NCBI GenBank assembly: GCA_019456405.1
Contig: WJXM01000006.1
Span: forward strand, 1-48,176
Direction: 5' to 3'
DNA from: Ferrovum sp.
GTDB lineage: Bacteria > Pseudomonadota > Gammaproteobacteria > Burkholderiales > Ferrovaceae
Length of the DNA: 48,176 bases
Position numbers and translations under genes: made by a program
The notes under the pieces: model-generated
What the model was told of the DNA's origin: nothing
Database searches by the model: none
The model's input: the letters and a program-made list of their open reading frames with translations, nothing else
In this document: piece by piece, positions 9,784 through 20,887 of the stretch
How the letters are laid out: each line of letters begins with the position of its first letter
Numbering within the stretch: the stretch's first letter is position 1

Positions 9784-10959
9784 ATGGACTATTTGCTCAA
9801 TACCTATGCTCGGTTGCCTGTGGCTTTCACTCATGGTCAGGGAGTTTGGCTGTGGGATGAGGAGGGGCGCGTTTATCTGGATGCCTTGGCTGGCATTGCC
9901 GTCAATGGGTTGGGCCATGCGCATCCTCGTCTGGTGCGCGCGATTGCCGACCAGGCAGGTCAGTTGATCCATACCTCGAATGTTTATCGCGTGTTGCGCC
10001 AGGAACAGTTGGCGGAACGGTTGTGCCGCATTGCCGGAATGGACGGAGCCTTTTTTTGTAACTCGGGGGCAGAGGCCAACGAAGCGGCCATCAAACTGGC
10101 CCGCTTGTACGGGCACCAGCGGGGCATCGAGATGCCCGCCCTCATTGTCATGGAAAGAGCCTGGCATGGGCGTACCATTGCCACTCTTTCGGCGACCGGC
10201 AGCCGTAAGGCCCAGGCGGGGTTCGAACCACTGGTGTCCGGTTTCGTGCGCGTTCCCTACAACGATCTGGGCGCCGTGGCGACAGTGGCCGAGCGCAATC
10301 CCAATGTGGTTGCCGTTCTGCTGGAACCCATTCAGGGGGAGGGCGGCATTCATGTGGCGGATCACGCCTACCAACGAGGTTTGAAACGGCTGTGCGAAGA
10401 ACGCCAGTGGCTCTATATGGTGGATGAAGTCCAGACCGGCATCGGTCGGACCGGCGATTGGTTTGCTACCCAACAGGCCGGAGTTTCTCCCGATGTCCTG
10501 ATTCTGGCCAAGGGTCTGGGTTCCGGTGTCCCTATTGGCGCGTGTCTGGCGCGCGGGAGAGCGGCCGAGGTGTTCAAGCCCGGAAATCACGGCACGACCT
10601 TTGGAGGCGGACCCTTGGCGTGCGCGGCTGCCCTGGCTACTCTGGAGATCATGGAATCCGAAGGATTGCTGGTCAATGCACGGGAACGCGGGGAACAATT
10701 GCGTGCCGGACTTGAAACGGGGCTGGCTTCGGTAGCGGGAGTCGTGGCGATTCGCGGGCAGGGATTGATGGTGGGCATCGAACTGGATCGTCCCTGTGGG
10801 GCCCTGGTCAAATTGGCCCTGGAGAAAGGATTGTTGATCAATGTCACCTCGGACAATGTCATTCGGTTGCTTCCGCCGCTGATCATCGAAAAAGCGGAAA
10901 TCGACCGATTGCTGTCAGAATTGATTCCCCTGGTGCGGCAGTTTATGGAGGGGGCATGA
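9784..10959 (+). CDS. argD: Acetylornithine aminotransferase
   Basis: A PLP-dependent class III aminotransferase of 391 residues that converts N-acetylglutamate semialdehyde to N-acetylornithine. Visible are FFCNSGAEANEAAIKLARLY for phosphate binding, HGRT near residue 135, YMVDEVQTGIGRTG with the PLP-contacting aspartate, and ILAKGLGSGVPIGA with the Schiff-base lysine. The ATG at 9784 follows GGAGAGAG; an upstream in-frame ATG at 9751 lies in the terminator tail. The last bases overlap argF (ATGA). The argF/argG context supports arginine biosynthesis rather than ornithine or GABA catabolism. Confidence 0.94.
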   Translation: MDYLLNTYARLPVAFTHGQGVWLWDEEGRVYLDALAGIAVNGLGHAHPRLVRAIADQAGQLIHTSNVYRVLRQEQLAERLCRIAGMDGAFFCNSGAEANEAAIKLARLYGHQRGIEMPALIVMERAWHGRTIATLSATGSRKAQAGFEPLVSGFVRVPYNDLGAVATVAERNPNVVAVLLEPIQGEGGIHVADHAYQRGLKRLCEERQWLYMVDEVQTGIGRTGDWFATQQAGVSPDVLILAKGLGSGVPIGACLARGRAAEVFKPGNHGTTFGGGPLACAAALATLEIMESEGLLVNARERGEQLRAGLETGLASVAGVVAIRGQGLMVGIELDRPCGALVKLALEKGLLINVTSDNVIRLLPPLIIEKAEIDRLLSELIPLVRQFMEGA

Positions 10960-11873
10960 AGCATTTTCTCCAGTTCAAGGATTTCACCCAAGAGGAATTC
11001 GATTACCTTTTTCAGCGCACCCGGCATCTCAAGGCACTTTTCAAGTCCTACACCATCTACCATCCCCTCAGGGACCGTATGTTGGCCATGGTGTTCGAGA
11101 AGCACAGCACGCGCACCCGGGTATCTTTCGAGGCCGGTATTCACCAGTTGGGCGGTTCGGCCATCAACCTGACCACAGGGGAAACCCAGTTGGGACGCGG
11201 AGAGCCTATCGAGGATGTGGCACGGGTGGTGTCGCGGATGGTGGACATCGTCATGATCCGTACTTTCGATCAGTCCATCCTCGAGCGTTTTGCGGTGCAT
11301 TCCCGTGTCCCGGTGATCAACGGGCTGACCAATCAATATCATCCCTGTCAGATCATGGCAGATATCTTTACCTTCATGGAGCAACGCGGTTCCATGGCAG
11401 GGAAGACCGTGGCCTGGGTGGGGGATGGCAACAACATGTGCGCCACCTGGTTACAGGCGGCTGCCTTGTTCGGGTTTCAGTTGCACGTCTCGACTCCCCA
11501 CGGCTATGCCCTGGACACCCAGGCCGCCACCTCCGAGGAATTGGCGCATCTGAGTGTTTTTGAAGATCCCATGGATGCGGTGCAGGGCGCGCATCTGGTG
11601 ACCACGGATGTTTGGACCAGCATGGGCTATGAGGCTGAAAGCGAGGTGCGGCGTGAAGTCTTTGCGGATTTCCGGGTGGATGAAGAAATGATGGGTCTGT
11701 CCCATCCTGAGGCTTTGTTCATGCATTGCCTGCCTGCCCATCGGGGAGAGGAAGTGTCTGCCGGGGTATTGGAGGGGGCGCAAAGTGTGGTGTGGGATGA
11801 AGCGGAAAATCGTCTGCACGTGCAAAAAGCATTGATGGAATATTTGCTTCTGGGTCGTCTGGAGACAGCGTGA
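10956..11873 (+). CDS. argF: Ornithine carbamoyltransferase
   Basis: A transcarbamylase of 305 residues that joins carbamoyl phosphate and ornithine to give citrulline. The carbamoyl-phosphate motif is FEKHSTRTRVSFE, followed by HPCQIMAD near residue 130. The ornithine loop is MHCLPAHRGEEV near residue 265. It is translationally coupled to argD by a 4-bp overlap. argG follows after 33 bp, so the three genes probably form one transcript. Confidence 0.97.
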   Translation: MKHFLQFKDFTQEEFDYLFQRTRHLKALFKSYTIYHPLRDRMLAMVFEKHSTRTRVSFEAGIHQLGGSAINLTTGETQLGRGEPIEDVARVVSRMVDIVMIRTFDQSILERFAVHSRVPVINGLTNQYHPCQIMADIFTFMEQRGSMAGKTVAWVGDGNNMCATWLQAAALFGFQLHVSTPHGYALDTQAATSEELAHLSVFEDPMDAVQGAHLVTTDVWTSMGYEAESEVRREVFADFRVDEEMMGLSHPEALFMHCLPAHRGEEVSAGVLEGAQSVVWDEAENRLHVQKALMEYLLLGRLETA

Positions 11874-11906
11874 TTCACGGCAATGATCAACAAGGAAAGA
11901 ACTGCG

Positions 11907-13127
11907 ATGAGTGATGTCAGGAAAGTTGTATTGGCCTATTCCGGGGGGCTCGATACCTCGGTCATTCTCAAGTGGTTGCAGGATACCTACCAATGTGAGG
12001 TAGTGACCTTTACGGCAGATATCGGGCAAGGTGAAGAGTTGGAGCCGGCGCGGCGCAAGGCCATGCAGTTCGGTATCCGGCAGATCTTCATCGAGGACCT
12101 GCGCGAGGAGTTCGTGCGTGACTTCGTCTACCCCATGTTTCGCGCCAACACGATTTATGAGGGCGAATACTTGCTGGGGACCAGTATTGCCCGTCCGCTG
12201 ATCGCCAAGCGCCAGATCGAGATCGCCCGACAGGTGGGCGCAGAAGCGGTTTCTCACGGAGCAACGGGTAAGGGCAATGACCAGGTACGTTTTGAACTGG
12301 GCTATTATGCGCTCGAACCCAACATCAAGGTGATTGCTCCCTGGCGTGAATGGGATCTGACTTCGCGCGAAAAATTGCTGGCTTATGCCGAATCCCACGG
12401 GATTCCCGTGGAGATGAAACATAAGAACGGCGGCAGTCCCTACAGCATGGATGCCAACCTGCTGCACATTTCCTATGAAGGCAAAGGCCTTGAAGATCCG
12501 GCGCGCGAGCCCGAAGCGGACATGTGGCGCTGGACCGTGGCTCCTGAAGCGGCACCGGATCAACCCCAGTATCTGGAACTGACCTTCGAGAAAGGCGATG
12601 CCGTCACCTTGAACGGGATATCCATGACGCCTGCGGTTTTGTTGGCCGAACTCAACCGCGTGGGTGGAGAGCATGGAATTGGTCGCCTGGATCTGGTGGA
12701 AAACCGCTTCGTCGGAATGAAATCGCGCGGGTGCTATGAGACGCCCGGCGGAACGATTTTGCTCAAGGCGCACCGGGCCATCGAATCGCTGACCCTGGAC
12801 CGTGAAGTGGCGCACCTCAAGGATGATCTGATGCCCCGCTATGCGGCCCTGATTTATAATGGTTACTGGTGGAGTCCGGAGCGGCAGGCTCTGCAAACCC
12901 TGATCGACCATACGCAGCAGACCGTCAACGGGTGGGTTCGCCTCAAGTTGTACAAGGGGACGGTGATGGTGGTTGGGCGCGAGTCCCGGACCGATTCCCT
13001 CTTCGATCCGACCATTGCCACCTTCGAGGACGATGGAGGCGCGTACCAGCAGGCGGATGCGGCGGGGTTCATTCGCCTCAACGCGCTGCGCATGCGCATT
13101 GCCGCCCGTTTGCAGCGCCAGGGGTAA
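11907..13127 (+). CDS. argG: Argininosuccinate synthase
   Basis: An ATP-dependent ligase of 406 residues that condenses citrulline and aspartate. The P-loop-like ATP pyrophosphatase motif is [16 protein letters not shown] at the N-terminus. [16 protein letters not shown] (around 112) and [17 protein letters not shown] (around 262) are family signatures. The ATG at 11907 is preferred because AAGGA lies ahead of it and it precedes the conserved core; an in-frame ATG at 11883 would add eight residues. It closes the argD-argF-argG run. No argH is in the window. Confidence 0.97.
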   Translation: MSDVRKVVLAYSGGLDTSVILKWLQDTYQCEVVTFTADIGQGEELEPARRKAMQFGIRQIFIEDLREEFVRDFVYPMFRANTIYEGEYLLGTSIARPLIAKRQIEIARQVGAEAVSHGATGKGNDQVRFELGYYALEPNIKVIAPWREWDLTSREKLLAYAESHGIPVEMKHKNGGSPYSMDANLLHISYEGKGLEDPAREPEADMWRWTVAPEAAPDQPQYLELTFEKGDAVTLNGISMTPAVLLAELNRVGGEHGIGRLDLVENRFVGMKSRGCYETPGGTILLKAHRAIESLTLDREVAHLKDDLMPRYAALIYNGYWWSPERQALQTLIDHTQQTVNGWVRLKLYKGTVMVVGRESRTDSLFDPTIATFEDDGGAYQQADAAGFIRLNALRMRIAARLQRQG

Positions 13128-13132
13128 CTGAG

Positions 13133-13618
13133 ATGCCTTCTTTCGATATCGTTTCCGAAGTGGACAAGCAGGAAGTGCGCAATGCCGTGGAACAGGTCAA
13201 CCGGGAAGTGGGGACGCGCTTCGACTTCAAGGGATCTGATGCCCGGGTGGAACAAAGCGAGTATGTGCTGACGATATACGCCGACGATGCGTTCAAGTTG
13301 GAACAGGTCAAGGAAATTTTGCGCCTCAAATTGGTCAAGCGGAGCATCGATATCCGTACCCTGGATTTTGGCAAGGAAGAAACCATTGGCGGCGGCAAGG
13401 TCAAGCAGGTCGTGACGATCAAGGTGGGGGTGGAAACCGAATTGGGCAAGAAGATCGTCAAATTGCTCAAGGACAGTAAACTCAAGGTGCAAGGGAGTTT
13501 GCAGGGGGACACGGTGCGAGTCAGCGGGGCCAAGCGCGATGTCTTGCAGGAAGCCATCGCTCTGCTGCGCGCCAGTGAACTGGAGATTCCTCTCCAGTTC
13601 AATAACTTTCGCGACTGA
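13133..13618 (+). CDS. yajQ: YajQ-family nucleotide-binding protein
   Basis: A 161-residue YajQ (UPF0234) protein, starting [31 protein letters not shown] and the terminal LQFNNFRD are family signatures. YajQ proteins bind nucleotides, and some members (for example in Xanthomonas and Pseudomonas) bind c-di-GMP and act with a LysR regulator. This is relevant because a large c-di-GMP signalling block and a LysR gene lie in the same window, but no direct link is shown. The gene follows argG by five bases, and its 3' end overlaps yraN by 20 bp. Confidence 0.94.
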   Translation: MPSFDIVSEVDKQEVRNAVEQVNREVGTRFDFKGSDARVEQSEYVLTIYADDAFKLEQVKEILRLKLVKRSIDIRTLDFGKEETIGGGKVKQVVTIKVGVETELGKKIVKLLKDSKLKVQGSLQGDTVRVSGAKRDVLQEAIALLRASELEIPLQFNNFRD

Positions 13619-13959
13619 AGGAGTCGAACTCTACATTCTGGAGCCAGTGTCGCAGGTGACAGTGGCTGCCCTCCAGAAGCAGGACATCGAAGCGACAGTG
13701 GGCCGGAAGACCGTGGCGTGCCAGATAGTGTTGCGCGGTCAGCCACCAGCACCGCTGTTTGTGGGCATCGATGCTTTCGATCAGGAGGGAACTGGTCCGG
13801 TGCCGCCAGCGTACTTCTATGAAAATCAGGGTAGTGCCGTCCCGCGCAATCGCATCGATTTCACCGAATCGGCATTGGTAATTGCGGGCGATGAGGGTCA
13901 GTCCCTGATGTTGAAGAAACTGGGCGGCCCATTCTTCTGCTGTACTGCCTTTCTGGTTC

Positions 13960-13961
<2 letters not shown>
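13599..13961 (-). CDS. YraN/UPF0102 family putative endonuclease
   Basis: A 120-residue YraN-family protein with a restriction-endonuclease-like fold. The signature [20 protein letters not shown] with the following VRWR provides the GEID and ExR residues expected of the nuclease-like core. The ATG at 13961 follows AAGGA and matches the family N-terminus ([16 protein letters not shown]). Its start codon shares the four bases CATG with the possible start of divergent rsmI. In E. coli yraN sits with rsmI, diaA and dolP, as it does here. Function is not firmly known. Confidence 0.88.
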
Positions 13962-16192
<2,231 letters not shown>

Positions 16193-16204
16193 AGAGAGCG
16201 GTTA

Positions 16205-16687
16205 GTGCAGGACGCTCCCTCCTTCGAACGGAAGATCGTCGCTCCTGAATGCTGGCAGGAGCGTCTGGGGCACATCTCCCGTCCCCTGGTATTCACCAAT
16301 GGGGTATTCGACATCCTGCATCGCGGACATGTGACGTACCTGGCACGCGCACGGGCGCAGGGCGCTGCTTTGGTGGTGGCTCTGAACAGCGACGCTTCGG
16401 TGCGCCGTCTGGGCAAAGGGGCTGATCGCCCCATCAATGCATTGGCCGATCGACTGGCGCTGGTGGCTGCTCTGGAATGTGTGAGCCTGGTGACCTGGTT
16501 CGAAGAAGATACCCCGCTGGCCCGCATTCTGGAGTGTCAGCCTGAGGTATTGGTGAAGGGAGGGGACTGGCCTGAGGCAGCAATCGTGGGTGCCCCGTCG
16601 GTGCTTGCACGAGGGGGAAGGGTGCTCTCCATTCCCTTCGAACATGAGCGTTCCACCACGGCACTATTGCGTCAGATTCGCGCCTGA
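16205..16687 (+). CDS. rfaE2: D-glycero-beta-D-manno-heptose 1-phosphate adenylyltransferase
   Basis: A 160-residue stand-alone version of the C-terminal domain of HldE. It activates heptose 1-phosphate to ADP-heptose for LPS core. The nucleotidyltransferase motif is FTNGVFDILHRGHVTYLARA. VVALNSDASVRRLGKG and a final ERSTTALLRQIR also fit. The start is GTG at 16205, with AGAGAG upstream; no ATG fits. Its partner kinase domain (RfaE1) is not in the window. The 3' end overlaps convergent coaX by 16 bp. Confidence 0.93.
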   Translation: MQDAPSFERKIVAPECWQERLGHISRPLVFTNGVFDILHRGHVTYLARARAQGAALVVALNSDASVRRLGKGADRPINALADRLALVAALECVSLVTWFEEDTPLARILECQPEVLVKGGDWPEAAIVGAPSVLARGGRVLSIPFEHERSTTALLRQIRA

Positions 16688-17409
16688 TCTCCTTCCAGGA
16701 GCAAGGCCAGGCCTTCCAGAACCAATTCCGGGTAGACGTATAGGGGACCTTCCAGATAGGGGCTGAGTTCGGCATGATGTCCCCCCCCCAAAAAGACGGG
16801 AACCCGAGCCTCCCCCTGACCCAACGCATCCCTGGCCAGTTTGAGCGCTCCCAGGGTGGCCGCCAATGCCCCGCTCTGGATGGCATCCTGGGTGGAACGG
16901 GCGTGCAAGGTATAGGTTCCTTTCTCTATGGCCGGGAGAAATGCCGTGCCCTGGTGGAGACTGCGGCGCATGAGGCTCACTCCCGGCAGGATCATTCCCC
17001 CTAAAAAATTTCCCTTTTCATCCAGGCTGTCCAGCGTAGTGGCTGTTCCTGCCATCACCACCAAAGCGGCCTGGTGCTGGAGATGCCAGGCCCCCTGCAG
17101 GGCCATCCAGCGATCCGGGCCCAGTTGGGCAGGGTGGTCATACCCATTGCGGATTCCCCCTTCGGAAGGACGACTGGAATGCCAGCAGGGGGCCAGTCCC
17201 AGATTCAGGCAGGCGCTTTCCACCTGTGCCCGCAGATCTGGATGGGCAACTGAAACCCCGTGCGCTGCACAGATGGGGGGCAAGGCGTGCCATTCGACCT
17301 CGAGTTGGTTCAGGAGCGTCAGCGGCAGGCGACCCTGCAGAATCCAGGTGCCCGCTTGACGCAGTCCCCATTTCAGTTGGCTGTTGCCCAGGTCGAGGTA
17401 CAACCACAT
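16672..17409 (-). CDS. coaX: Type III pantothenate kinase
   Basis: CoaX catalyses the first step of coenzyme A synthesis and is the CoaA alternative in many Betaproteobacteria. The 245-residue ASKHA-fold protein contains LYLDLGNSQLKWG (phosphate 1), GPDRWMALQGA with the catalytic aspartate, and MAGTATTLDSLDEKGNFLGG. The ATG at 17409 comes one base after the birA stop; a TTG 15 bases upstream is an alternative. The birA-coaX order is common in this class. The C-terminal end is antisense to rfaE2. Confidence 0.94.
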   Translation of the reverse strand: MWLYLDLGNSQLKWGLRQAGTWILQGRLPLTLLNQLEVEWHALPPICAAHGVSVAHPDLRAQVESACLNLGLAPCWHSSRPSEGGIRNGYDHPAQLGPDRWMALQGAWHLQHQAALVVMAGTATTLDSLDEKGNFLGGMILPGVSLMRRSLHQGTAFLPAIEKGTYTLHARSTQDAIQSGALAATLGALKLARDALGQGEARVPVFLGGGHHAELSPYLEGPLYVYPELVLEGLALLLEGDQARI

Positions 17410-17410
17410 G

Positions 17411-18268
17411 TCAGGGAACCCCAAAACGCAGGGACAGTTCGCCCCCGTGGTGTATATGTAACTTACCTTCCGGATTACGCAGGATCAGGCCACCGAGGGG
17501 GCTGAGACCGACACATTCCCCCTGGCTGCGGGTTTGGTTGGGATGAAGCAGGGTGACCGGCTGGTTGCGGTGCACGCAGTGCGTCATCCAGGTTTCTGCA
17601 AAGGGCGCAAAACCTGACTGGGCAAAGGATTCCAGCAAGGGAATCAATGTGTTCAAGAGACGCCCGAGGACCGGGGCGCGAGCGGGGGCCTGGCCTTCTT
17701 CATCCCTCAGGTCGTTCAGGGGAAGGGCGAAAGTATCCTGAACGGCAGGAGGAAGGGCGACGTTGAGACCGATCCCGATGACCGCACCCACCTGTTTACT
17801 GGACAGACGGGTGGTTTCCACCAGTATGCCCGCCACTTTGCGTCCCTCACGCCACAGGTCATTGGGCCATTTTACCCCTACGCTGGTCATTCCCAGGGAA
17901 TGAAGCGCCTCCACCATGCCCAGCGAGACCACCAGGGGCAGCCCACTCAATTCCTGAAGAGAACGGTCAAAAACTGACCATAGAGAAAACGTCAGGGAAC
18001 CTTCAGCATCAGAAATCCAGGTGCGGCCTTGCCGCCCCCGTCCAGCGCTTTGTTGGCGAGCGACCAGGCAAAAGTGTTGGGGGAGCCCTCGGGGACCCCA
18101 TTCGAGCAGGCATTGGTTGGTGGAGTCGATGGACTGCACTTGCCAAAGTACGGGCACGGAGGGCAGGGTCACGAACTCTTGCTGGAAGGCGGCCTCGTCG
18201 AGAAAAGGCTCCAAAGGCACGATATTCGGAAAGAGGTCAGGCAGAAGTGGGTGAGGGTGCACAGTCAT
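17411..18268 (-). CDS. birA: Biotin-[acetyl-CoA-carboxylase] ligase BirA
   Basis: A 285-residue biotin protein ligase that makes biotinyl-AMP and biotinylates carrier proteins such as AccB. It has SIDSTNQCLLEW, the adenylate loop AGRGRQGRTWIS, GVKWPNDLW and GIGLNVALP. About 45 residues precede the catalytic domain, and no helix-turn-helix is apparent there, so it is probably a monofunctional (non-repressor) ligase. The ATG at 18268 has no strong Shine-Dalgarno; TTG at 18286 is possible. It is divergent from glnS with a 76-bp spacer. Confidence 0.92.
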   Translation of the reverse strand: MTVHPHPLLPDLFPNIVPLEPFLDEAAFQQEFVTLPSVPVLWQVQSIDSTNQCLLEWGPRGLPQHFCLVARQQSAGRGRQGRTWISDAEGSLTFSLWSVFDRSLQELSGLPLVVSLGMVEALHSLGMTSVGVKWPNDLWREGRKVAGILVETTRLSSKQVGAVIGIGLNVALPPAVQDTFALPLNDLRDEEGQAPARAPVLGRLLNTLIPLLESFAQSGFAPFAETWMTHCVHRNQPVTLLHPNQTRSQGECVGLSPLGGLILRNPEGKLHIHHGGELSLRFGVP

Positions 18269-18309
18269 GCGTTCGAGTCTGGACAAGAAGCAAGGCGCTT
18301 GTCAATGGG

Positions 18310-18338
18310 TTGATCTCGGGGGGTTACCCGGTTATCAT
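18310..18338 (+). promoter_or_regulatory. Promoter of glnS, placed for a leaderless transcript
   Basis: TTGATC (18310-18315) and TATCAT (18333-18338) are separated by exactly 17 bp. With initiation seven bases after the -10, transcription would begin at or within a base or two of the A of the glnS ATG (18345). No Shine-Dalgarno of normal spacing precedes that ATG. Confidence 0.45.
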
Positions 18339-18344
18339 CACAGG

Positions 18345-20015
18345 ATGAGCGAATCCACTGTCATCCCCACGAATTTCATTCGAAACCTGATCACTGAGGA
18401 CCTGTCCGCCGGGCGTACCGGCGGGCGGCTGGCGACCCGTTTCCCGCCCGAACCCAATGGTTACCTGCATATTGGTCATGCCAAGTCCATTTGCCTCAAC
18501 TTCGGGTTGGCGCGGGATTTTGGCGGAGTCTGTCACCTGCGTTTCGACGATACCAATCCGGCCAGAGAAGAGAGGGAATACGTCGAGTCCATCATGGACA
18601 TGGTGCGCTGGCTAGGGTTCGAATGGGGGGAGCACCTCTACTACGCGTCAGATTACTTCGACCCGTGTTATCGCTACGCCGAGGAGTTGATCGAAACGGG
18701 AAAAGCCTATGTGGACGAGTTGTCGGCAGAAGAGATTCGTGCTTACCGAGGTTCGCTGACTGAAGCGGGGCGCCCCAGTCCGTGGCGGGAACGGCCGGTT
18801 GCGGAAAGTCTGGACCTGTTCCGGCGCATGCGTGCCGGAGAGTTTCCCGATGGGCGCTATCTATTGCGCGCGCGCATCGACATGGCCTCCCCCAATCTCA
18901 ATTTGCGGGACCCGGCCCTCTACCGGATCCGCCACATGCCTCATTGGCGCACGGGTTCGGCCTGGTGTATCTATCCCATGTACGACTATGCCCATGCCAT
19001 TTCCGATGCCGAGGAGCGGATCACCCATTCTCTCTGCACCCTCGAGTTCGAGGATCACCGCCCACTCTACGACTGGGTGGTGGCCAATACACCAGGCCCC
19101 GGACAACCCCATCAGTACGAGTTCTCTCGCCTCAATTTGAGTCATACCCTGACCAGCAAACGTAAATTGCTCGAATTGGTGGAGGAAGGTCGGGTCAGCG
19201 GCTGGGATGATCCCCGTATGCCCACTTTGGTGGGATTGCGCCGACGCGGTTACACGCCGGCAGCCATCCGCCTGTTTTGCGAGCGTATCGGCATTTCCAA
19301 GGCGGACAGCGTCATCGACTACAGCGTGCTGGAGGATTGTCTGCGTAGCGATCTCAACGAGCATGCGCTCCGTCGGGTGGCCGTCTTGCGGCCCCTGCGT
19401 CTGGTACTGGACAACTTTCCTGCAGCATCGGTCGAGTTTTGCTCTGCTCCCAACCATCCCCAACATCCCGAGTGGGGTGAACGGTCCCTTCCTCTGACCC
19501 GCGAGTTGCTGATCGAACGGGAAGATTTCATGGTTGAACCGGTCAAGGGGTTTTTTCGTCTGGCTCCAGGCAAATCCGTGCGTTTGCGTTATGCCTATGT
19601 CATCACCTGTACAGGGTTTGAAACCGACCCGGTGACGGGAGAAGTGACCGTGGTCCATGCGACCTACGATGTGGAAACGCGCAGTGGCACGGCGGGTGCC
19701 GATCGGGTCAAGGTCAAGGGCAACATCCACTGGCTCTCCCAAACCCATTCCGGGGAGGCCACCGTCCGGTTATACGAACGCCTGTTCATGGCGCCCAATC
19801 CGGCGGCGGCACAGGATTATCGACCCCTGCTCAACCCGAACTCCATGGAGGAATTGCATGCACGGGTGGAAACTGTTCTGGTGGAAGAAGACAGTTCCCA
19901 GGTTTTTCAGTTCGAGCGCCTGGGTTACTTCGTGCAGGATATCCGGGACTCCTGCGCCGGACAACGCGTTTTCAATCGTGCAGTGACCCTGCGGGATGCG
20001 TGGGTACGTTCTTGA
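18345..20015 (+). CDS. glnS: Glutaminyl-tRNA synthetase
   Basis: A class I synthetase of 556 residues, the normal bacterial length, charging tRNA-Gln. The HIGH motif is in [20 protein letters not shown]. The KMSKS-equivalent is in [10 protein letters not shown]. Further typical segments are [18 protein letters not shown] and [18 protein letters not shown]. The ATG at 18345 matches family N-termini ([12 protein letters not shown]); an in-frame ATG at 18267 would overlap birA and is rejected. Its presence implies direct tRNA-Gln charging. The last 44 bp are antisense to folE2. Confidence 0.97.
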   Translation: MSESTVIPTNFIRNLITEDLSAGRTGGRLATRFPPEPNGYLHIGHAKSICLNFGLARDFGGVCHLRFDDTNPAREEREYVESIMDMVRWLGFEWGEHLYYASDYFDPCYRYAEELIETGKAYVDELSAEEIRAYRGSLTEAGRPSPWRERPVAESLDLFRRMRAGEFPDGRYLLRARIDMASPNLNLRDPALYRIRHMPHWRTGSAWCIYPMYDYAHAISDAEERITHSLCTLEFEDHRPLYDWVVANTPGPGQPHQYEFSRLNLSHTLTSKRKLLELVEEGRVSGWDDPRMPTLVGLRRRGYTPAAIRLFCERIGISKADSVIDYSVLEDCLRSDLNEHALRRVAVLRPLRLVLDNFPAASVEFCSAPNHPQHPEWGERSLPLTRELLIEREDFMVEPVKGFFRLAPGKSVRLRYAYVITCTGFETDPVTGEVTVVHATYDVETRSGTAGADRVKVKGNIHWLSQTHSGEATVRLYERLFMAPNPAAAQDYRPLLNPNSMEELHARVETVLVEEDSSQVFQFERLGYFVQDIRDSCAGQRVFNRAVTLRDAWVRS

Positions 20016-20805
20016 TCCGTTCGACCAGGGCGTAGGCCGAATGGTTATGGATGGACTCGAAGTTTTCTGATTCCACCACATAAGCATCGATGCGAGGGTC
20101 GTCATCCAACTTGTGGGCGATGTCGCGCACCATGTCCTCCACAAATTTCGGATTGTCGTAGGCCCGTTCCGTGACCCATTTTTCATCCGCCCGTTTGAGT
20201 AGTCCAAACAGTTCGCAGGATGCGGATTCTTCCGCAATGCGGATGATTTCCTCGATCCAGACGAAGGTCTGGGTGCGTGCTGTGATGGTGACGTGGGAAC
20301 GCTGGTTATGGGCCCCGTAGGCAGAGATTTCCTTGGAACAGGGGCAAAGGCTGGTGACGGGAATCAGTACCTTCATGGAGAAGGAGGATTTTCCTTCCGT
20401 CAATTTGCCGATGAACGTGACTTCGTAGTCGATCAGGGATTTCACGCCGGACACCGGGGCTGCCTTGCTGACAAAGTAGGGGAAACTCATTTCGATCAAA
20501 CCGGCGGGTGCTTCCAGGCGTTGGACCATGTCTTGAAGAATCTGGCCGAAGGATTCCACCGAAATTTCCCGTTCTTCGCGGTTGAGAATCTCCACGAAGC
20601 GAGACATGTGAGTCCCCTTGAAATGCTTGGGCAGGTGGACGTACATGTTGAACGTGGCGATGGTGTGTTGTACGTCTCCCAGTGCGCGGTCCGACACTTT
20701 CACCGGATGGCGGATGCCCTTGATGCCCACGCGGTCGATAGCGATTTCGCGGGTATCCGGGGTGGACTGGATGTCAGGGATGAGGTCGGGATCAAAAGCA
20801 TTCAT
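19972..20805 (-). CDS. folE2: GTP cyclohydrolase FolE2 (type IB)
   Basis: FolE2 converts GTP to dihydroneopterin triphosphate for folate (and queuosine-type) pathways, and can use metals other than zinc. The 277-residue sequence has [20 protein letters not shown] with the conserved cysteine, plus HMSRFVEIL and [11 protein letters not shown]. The ATG at 20805 follows CGGAG; the frame stays open further upstream, but that part crosses the dxs end. It is the last gene of an xseB-ispA-dxs-folE2 run. Its ribosome-binding site lies in one arm of a long-range inverted repeat. Confidence 0.95.
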   Translation of the reverse strand: MNAFDPDLIPDIQSTPDTREIAIDRVGIKGIRHPVKVSDRALGDVQHTIATFNMYVHLPKHFKGTHMSRFVEILNREEREISVESFGQILQDMVQRLEAPAGLIEMSFPYFVSKAAPVSGVKSLIDYEVTFIGKLTEGKSSFSMKVLIPVTSLCPCSKEISAYGAHNQRSHVTITARTQTFVWIEEIIRIAEESASCELFGLLKRADEKWVTERAYDNPKFVEDMVRDIAHKLDDDPRIDAYVVESENFESIHNHSAYALVERIKNVPTHPAGSLHD

Positions 20806-20880
20806 GGGAACTCCGAGGGTCAGAGAATGAGAAAAAAACAACGCCAGAGGGTGGGAGTGGAAAAACTTTCGGGAGTTCCC
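20806..20880 (-). promoter_or_regulatory. Inverted repeat enclosing the folE2 leader and its ribosome-binding site
   Basis: Perfect 9-bp complementary arms, GGGAACTCC (20806-20814, plus-strand reading) and GGAGTTCCC (20872-20880), flank a 57-nt U-rich loop. In the RNA the downstream arm GGAGTTCCC directly abuts the folE2 ATG and contains the GGAG ribosome-binding site. The upstream arm lies eight bases after the dxs stop. Pairing would mask folE2 initiation. A regulatory role is inferred. Confidence 0.5.
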
Positions 20881-20887
20881 GTTTCGT

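Noticed and set aside
11451-12911. A 486-residue open frame antisense to argF/argG
   Set aside because: It spans the gap between two well-recognised genes on the other strand, has no recognisable motif and has no ribosome-binding site.
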